From NCBI GenBank assembly GCA_022818135.1, contig JAFMSR010000010.1:28159469-28223468 (forward strand): a DNA stretch of 64,000 nt, in the 5' to 3' direction. The notes under the pieces are model-generated. The model did not search any database. It was not told where the DNA came from and saw only the letters and a program-made list of their open reading frames with translations. This DNA is from Saxidomus purpurata. Its lineage: Eukaryota > Mollusca > Bivalvia > Venerida > Veneridae. Positions 60,501 through 64,000 of the stretch are shown piece by piece. Position 1 is the first letter of the stretch, and each line of letters starts with the position of its first letter. A program made the translations under genes and the position numbers.

Positions 60501-61582
60501 GTTATGTTCGAGAAGTTGAAGAGTTCTGTTCTTGATCAATAAAAGCTTGAAAGAAAAGTCAGACAATGCAGTGGCCTCAAGCTGGTCCACGGAACAAATA
60601 ATATCATTTCGAAGTTTTAATACATCTATTTGCATATCTTGTTTCTGATATAAACAATATCAGTTCCTCGTACTGGTGTAATGTTTGTCGTATACATGTA
60701 TTGACAAATGGTACAGCCTAGCATGTCACATACATGTACTTTACGATTGATACTCTAACATGGAATGAAACTTGGTCATTATACGAGTAAAAATTTGTAT
60801 CAAAACAGCAGCTGTTTGGCAACATTTTGCTTAATTCAATATAATGTGCACCCGGATTTCATGACAGTAAAAGTGATTCAGTTATTAGATTTTCAACCAC
60901 CCTACAAAATCAGAATGAAGACACACATACTCTTCTACTTACAAAAGAGAGAATTAAATATTTCAGTAACAAATAGAAATATTTCTTTAAGACTTTATGC
61001 TATTCGAAGAAATTTCCACTCTGTATTGCTTAGACAGTCCCTCAAAAGAAAATTTTAGATACAAAACACGAATAAAGATGAGGCCCTGCAAAGGGAATGT
61101 ACATTTAATTGGTCCGTTTTACAGGTTTTTATTTATTCTATGACCATCTGATTAAAAATCGTTTTTTCAAATTGGTGAGTTTTGTTTACAGAAACCATGT
61201 TTGGTTTAGTAAATATAGTACCATCTTAATTTCTCTATCCAATTAATATTTATATTTTAAAGTAACTGTATCAAAAGCTATTCAGTATTTGCAATAGTGG
61301 ATGGAATGACGTCAGTTTATGTTCTTCCTACATTAGTTTATGTCAGTTATTTGTAGAGTAATAGGCAAGATGTTTGAGTAGGTGTTATTTTTATCAAAGT
61401 AATAATCAGATGTTTCAGTTATTACAAAGTTTACGTTATGTTAGTATGTTCTGTTGTGTTCTAGGCAAGGCTCGTACGACGAGTCCTTAAATCCGTTTGG
61501 TGGCAACGAGAAAGTTCATACCGAGGGTGAGAAAGACAATGCAAATACGAATGCTGAAAATAAATCTATAGACAACAAGTAA
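45291..61582 (+). CDS. PACSIN: PACSIN/syndapin (F-BAR protein), 8 coding exons, SH3 exons outside the window
   Basis: Membrane-bending adaptor that links dynamin/N-WASP and EHD proteins at endocytic sites. Exons: 45236-45504 (ATG 45291), 47343-47542, 48707-48844, 55991-56116, 56585-56685, 57076-57196, 57910-58157, 61465-61578. The joined frame gives 421 residues if it ends at TAA 61580-61582. F-BAR begins at DSFWEVGKY (15-23); family blocks are FKETKDLEDQFKKVQKPW, TQEKYNACL, YIEDMTEVFEKCQTFERQR, DKDLRWWSHNHG and MAWPVFEEYSPDL. The linker (about 305-382) is Ser/Thr/Gln-rich, and LNPFGG (391-396) is an EHD-binding NPF motif. The expected SH3 (ALYDY) is absent to 64000, so the transcript either ends here or splices onward. 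Vertebrates have three paralogues; the specific number cannot be assigned. Confidence 0.93.
46309..46905 (+). mobile_element. 146-bp-unit Helitron-like element (copy 4), PACSIN intron 1
   Basis: The left end is 'atgcccctttaacaaagttt' then 'agggaggtatataggagtca', parallel to 40057. Three to four shortened units follow. The right end is hairpin ATCAC-ATTTA-GTGAT at 46883-46897, AGGT, CTAG at 46902-46905, then T. Confidence 0.7.
47343..47542 (+). CDS. PACSIN: PACSIN coding exon 2
   Basis: Encodes GSEYGTTQGAWRGVLEEADR... to ...LEDQFKK (72-138). It includes the wedge-loop region YHKSMMHFKETK, where human PACSIN1 has YHKQIMGGFKETK, one residue longer. Acceptor ATGACAG ends 47342; donor GTAGTG at 47543. 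Confidence 0.92.
48160..48300. repeat. Low-complexity homopolymer tracts
   Basis: Runs of T, G, A, C and again A sit side by side in the intron between PACSIN exons 2 and 3. The 114-codon minus-strand open frame here comes from these runs. Confidence 0.8.
48707..48844 (+). CDS. PACSIN: PACSIN coding exon 3
   Basis: Encodes VQKPWEKKLNKVLTAKKDYH... to ...ARADTAMSSDQ (139-184). Phase 0 both sides; acceptor CCTCAG ends 48706, donor GTAGGT at 48845. Confidence 0.92.
49932..49958 (+). CDS. PACSIN: Candidate 27-nt PACSIN microexon
   Basis: After TGTATTTCTAG (acceptor ending 49931) comes an open 27-nt segment reading IKPDTASPR, followed by donor GTAACA at 49959. It is phase 0 on both sides, so it could be inserted between MSSDQ (exon 3) and LKKLQEK (exon 4) without disturbing the frame. 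Constitutive proteins of the family go directly from DQ to the helix, so this would be an alternative insert. Confidence 0.45.
50561..50594. repeat. (AATT)n microsatellite
   Basis: About eight ATTA/AATT tetranucleotides in PACSIN intron 3. Confidence 0.9.
50600..53090. other. PACSIN intron 3 interior, no exon seen
   Basis: Open frames of 73-107 codons at 51614-51835, 52000-52323, 52365-52637 and 52780-53043 have low-complexity composition and no family match. I treat them as chance. Confidence 0.4.
53095..53810 (+). repeat. Dispersed repeat with 'caaaggtcaaggtcacagtg' units, PACSIN intron 3
   Basis: Starts 'ttagctctactggacgaagt' and 'gtccgtctgtctg', then three to four diverged units of 'gggtcacaattttcatttaa', 'ctttcatcaaacttg' and 'ggtcaaggtcacagtgac'. 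It ends 'ggcccttttgggcctcttgt'. A short relative is at 5700-5830. Confidence 0.65.
53811..55370. other. PACSIN intron 3, right part
   Basis: No recognised feature. A 150-codon minus-strand open frame at 54553-55005 has no recognisable domain and lies inside the intron. Confidence 0.4.
55991..56116 (+). CDS. PACSIN: PACSIN coding exon 4
   Basis: Encodes LKKLQEKLKKCQIEVESTQE... to ...KYIEDMTE (185-226), an F-BAR helix. Acceptor TTTTAG ends 55990, donor GTGAGA at 56117. Confidence 0.92.
56405..56490 (-). repeat. SINE fragment with shared tail, PACSIN intron 4
   Basis: The minus strand reads AGAGTTCGATCCTC (B-box-like) then 'aagttgtaagaaattg' and a 'gagggtaaataaataag' tail, matching the tails at 4280-4471 and 2385-2475. 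The A box is not evident, so it is 5' truncated or diverged. Confidence 0.5.
56585..56685 (+). CDS. PACSIN: PACSIN coding exon 5
   Basis: Encodes VFEKCQTFERQRIDFFKKIM... to ...DLSVDS (227-259) plus AG of Arg260. Acceptor TTTCAG ends 56584, donor GTAAGA at 56686. Confidence 0.92.
57076..57196 (+). CDS. PACSIN: PACSIN coding exon 6
   Basis: Completes Arg260 and encodes YSQIYTTLHSTISNTDADKD to MAMAWPVFE (261-300), the end of the F-BAR module. Acceptor TTTCAG ends 57075, donor GTATGG at 57197; a minisatellite follows at once. Confidence 0.92.
57199..57358 (+). repeat. 26-bp minisatellite abutting PACSIN exon 6 donor
   Basis: Six units of 'ggttcccatcacatggtatc' + 'agtgct', starting 2 bp after the GT of the donor. 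Open frames read across it are repeat artefacts. Confidence 0.92.
57910..58157 (+). CDS. PACSIN: PACSIN coding exon 7 (linker)
   Basis: Encodes EYSPDLKPIHGKEKKMQ then a Ser/Thr/Gln/Asn-rich linker ending TNAS (301-382) plus AG of Arg383. Acceptor TTACAG ends 57909; donor GTGTGT at 58158. Linker regions of the family are phosphorylated and variable. Confidence 0.9.
58160..61460. other. PACSIN intron 7, 3.3 kb
   Basis: No further exon was recognised. Features: a possible tRNA-derived SINE head on the minus strand at about 59790-59885 (GGGTTCAAATCTAG as B box), and three short 'tgtattgtcttcca' repeats at 59265-59412. Confidence 0.4.
61465..61582 (+). CDS. PACSIN: PACSIN coding exon 8 (NPF motif; stop overlaps possible donor)
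   Basis: Acceptor TTCTAG ends 61464. It completes Arg383 and encodes QGSYDESLNPFGGNEKVHTE to ENKSIDNK, then in-frame TAA at 61580-61582. A possible donor, CAA|GTAAAC, starts at 61579, so splicing there would remove the stop and continue in phase 2 to an SH3 exon beyond the window. Confidence 0.8.
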
Positions 61583-61939
61583 ACAAATATTTGACTGATA
61601 TTTTGAATGCTGTTATTTATATCTGTGTAGTTATGTTTTGATTATTTGTCGGAATGCCAAAGTTACATATTGTATTTGTTTAGCATATTTTCATTCATTT
61701 TTAGGAATGTCTCATTTACTGTTATAGCATTTTTCCTAATTTACTGTTATTCAACCATATAGTCATGAAGTTATATCCATGTTTGCATTTTTACTGACAA
61801 GTTCTGTTTGCTTCACTGTGTACTAACTTTTAACTGTCACAGCTTCAAAGATATATCATTCTTGTCAGAGCAGCTAGTATTCTCTCTGCAAAACTTGATG
61901 TTAACTTGGAACCAGACCAGTTGGTTTTTAGATGGCTTT

Positions 61940-62780
61940 GCCAGGGTGAGCTTTTAGGAGAGATGATTGTCCGTCCTCCGTCAACATTTTGCTATAAATG
62001 ACATCTCCTCTGAAACCACTTGGCCGATGTTGATGAAACTTGGCAAGGATATTCCTTGCATGAAGCTCTACCAAAAGTGTTCAAAGAGTTCCATTCCATG
62101 CAGAACTCTGGTTGCTATGGCAAAAAATAGAATAAACTTTAAAAATATTTTTCTCTGAAACCAAAAGGCCTATGGCTTAGATATATGGCATGTTGCATTG
62201 TCTAGTAGACCTCTACTAAGTACCAAGATTTTTCAAATCATGACCCCCAGGTCAAAATGACCCAGACCAGGGGGGGGGGGGGGGAGGGGTCACTTAGTTT
62301 ACCTTAGGAAAACTTTAAAAATTTGCTCTGAAATAAAGGGCATACAGTTAGATATTTAGCATGTACAGCCAGACCAGACCTTTCAAAGGTTGTTCAAATT
62401 ATGCCCGCACAGGGGGTCACTTGTTTTACAAAGATGTATACATTTGTATAGAAAAACCTTTAAAAATCTTCTCTTCCAAAACTACAAGGTTTAGAGCCTA
62501 TATATTTAATGTGAGACCTCTTTGAAGTGTGTTCAAATCATGTCTCTAAGGTCAAAATTTACCCTGTCCAGGGGGTTGTTTGGTAAAGAATTTTTTTTTA
62601 ATCTGCTTTTTTAAAACTACATGGCCTAGAGCTTAGATATTTGATATGTTACATTGTCTACTTAGTGGTCTTTTACATACTTTGTTCAAATCATGCCTCC
62701 AGGATCAAAATTGACCACAACCACCAGGCAAGTGCACCTAATGGCTAGGGGCCTATGCCCTTGGGGGGGGTTTCTCTATA
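61940..62780 (+). repeat. AGCTCACCTGAGC-family dispersed repeat, third long copy
   Basis: From 'gggtgagcttttaggag' through 'tccgtcctccgtcaac', 'gaaaccacttggccgatgtt' and 'tgcatgaagctctac' to repeated 'gcttagatatatggcatg..' blocks near 62172, 62346, 62493 and 62632. It includes a poly-G run at about 62271-62284. It lies just after the PACSIN exon 8 stop, so a short transcript would end in or before it. Confidence 0.65.
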
Positions 62781-64000
62781 AGAACATGATGTTAACTCAA
62801 AACAGGGACCAGTTAGTATTTTTCTCTGTACTATTACATAAAACAAAATGTTGGTTATAAAAATAGAATAAACAGAGAATTTCTAGACATAGCAGTATTG
62901 TATTTTGGAAGATTTGATACTTAAAAGTAAGTAAATGCTGGCAACTTAGTATGTATGACACATTTTGGTTCCTGTTATGGCACAGGACAGTACAGGCAAC
63001 CATTTTGTAAAATGTCAAATTGATAATCGGAATGTATTTTGAAGACGTTTATCTGTCAGTGTGATAAGTTTACATATTCTAGGAAACAAAAACAAATGTG
63101 GTACACCACAAATATTCAGAATACTTTTGTGTTTGATTTATAACTTTATGGAGATTAGAACAGTGTTCAGCAGACTGTTACTGTTGCTGACTTGTTCTGT
63201 CTTGCATTAGCAATTCAGTTTGAGTTCTTGTTGTTTTATTTAAAACTAACAAATAACTGTCAATATGTATTGATTTTCAATTAGTTTGTTCCCAAGTGTG
63301 TGAGTCACTCACTGAAACTAGTTTTGATCACAACAAATGTTTCAAAATTGTGTAACATACAAAACAAAGTAAGCAGAAGTTTTAGGACAAACATTCTTGT
63401 GGCAGTGAGACATTAGATTTATTAAAAATAGATTTCAAGTTTCAGTTAGAAATGATTTCAAGCCATTACTTGCTTTGCATTTTGAAGCCTATGCTCTATT
63501 AAGAATATTGCACAATATTTTGTTAGTACAGGAATCAGTCACTCTGTGATCTGTGTACATTTCTCCTCAGAGCCTTTCATAACATTTCATGCACAAAGCT
63601 TTACAAAAATGGCTGTCATTGAAATATGTATTGAACTTAACCTTTACCAATGGATTTGTCAAATTTTCAATTTGTTTTGGGCAGTACTTGTCAAAAATGT
63701 ACTCAGCAGTGCAGATCATGATCAGATCTTACTAGTTGCAAAGGCAGAACCATTTGCTACCAGCTGGGTAAAGGTTAAGTTATATAATGCAGCATGCAAC
63801 TATGTAGACATTTGATTGCCTGTAAGTTTTTTTTTATTTCAGCATTTGCATATGAAACTGTCACAGTAAACTATAATGGAAGTACTGACTGCATGCTATA
63901 GGTTTAGAAACATTTGTTACGTGTTTATTTAATTATTAAACAGTAATGGCTAAAATTATGTTCAGCAACAAATCTTTGAAGAAAATATGGTAGATTTCAC
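62781..64000. other. Right end, no exon seen
   Basis: AT-rich. No SH3-type sequence was found on the + strand and nothing is recognised on the - strand. If PACSIN continues, this is intron. Confidence 0.4.

Noticed and set aside
61583..64000. SH3 exon of PACSIN within the window
   Set aside because: No frame encodes an ALYDY-type SH3 start or a matching SH3 end; the exon must be beyond the window if present.

Overview
The window is nuclear DNA of an animal, most probably a bivalve mollusc. The evidence is spliced genes with GT-AG introns, AT-rich non-coding DNA, one intron-rich ribosomal protein gene, and many dispersed repeats of the kinds common in clam and oyster genomes (AGCTCACCTGAGC-type repeats, short inverted TGCCC..GGGCA starts, repeats reading 'caaaggtcaaggtcac'). 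The species assignment is inference. There are no bacterial operons, no CRISPR array and no convincing functional tRNA.

Four protein-coding genes can be built exon by exon. (1) RPL32, + strand, 2692-4658, three coding exons, 134 aa, complete. (2) An isochorismatase-domain protein (ISOC1/ISOC2 family), - strand, 11633 down to 7414, four exons, 203 aa, complete, with its Asp-Lys-Cys triad intact. (3) H6PD, the ER hexose-6-phosphate dehydrogenase/6-phosphogluconolactonase fusion, + strand, 16358-21516, three exons, 785 aa, complete. (4) PACSIN/syndapin, + strand, 45291-61578 (or a stop at 61580-61582), eight coding exons giving the F-BAR domain and an NPF linker. Its SH3 exons are not in the window and should lie to the right. 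The genes serve unrelated functions (translation, small-molecule hydrolysis, luminal NADPH supply, membrane curvature). RPL32 and ISOC are convergent; ISOC and H6PD are divergent.

Layout: 1-2.4 kb is mostly a 1.5-kb inverted-repeat DNA element; 2.4-4.7 kb RPL32 with SINE and repeat copies in its last intron; 4.7-7 kb repeats; 7.4-11.6 kb ISOC; 12-15.4 kb a nest of tandem-repeat elements and a pogo-like MITE; 16.3-21.5 kb H6PD; 21.5-45.2 kb has no recognisable coding exon and holds repeats, minisatellites, an 0.8-kb inverted-repeat element and a Helitron-like element with about seven 146-bp units; 45.2-61.6 kb PACSIN; 61.9-62.8 kb another dispersed repeat.

The most interesting points are: a probable 27-nt phase-0 microexon inside the PACSIN F-BAR region; a PACSIN exon whose in-frame stop straddles a possible 5' splice site, which could switch between SH3-less and SH3-containing isoforms; a Helitron-like family with 146-bp tandem units and a shared hairpin plus CTAG-T end; minisatellites that begin at 5' splice sites in two different genes; and a glycine-to-alanine change in the H6PD DHYLGK active-site motif.
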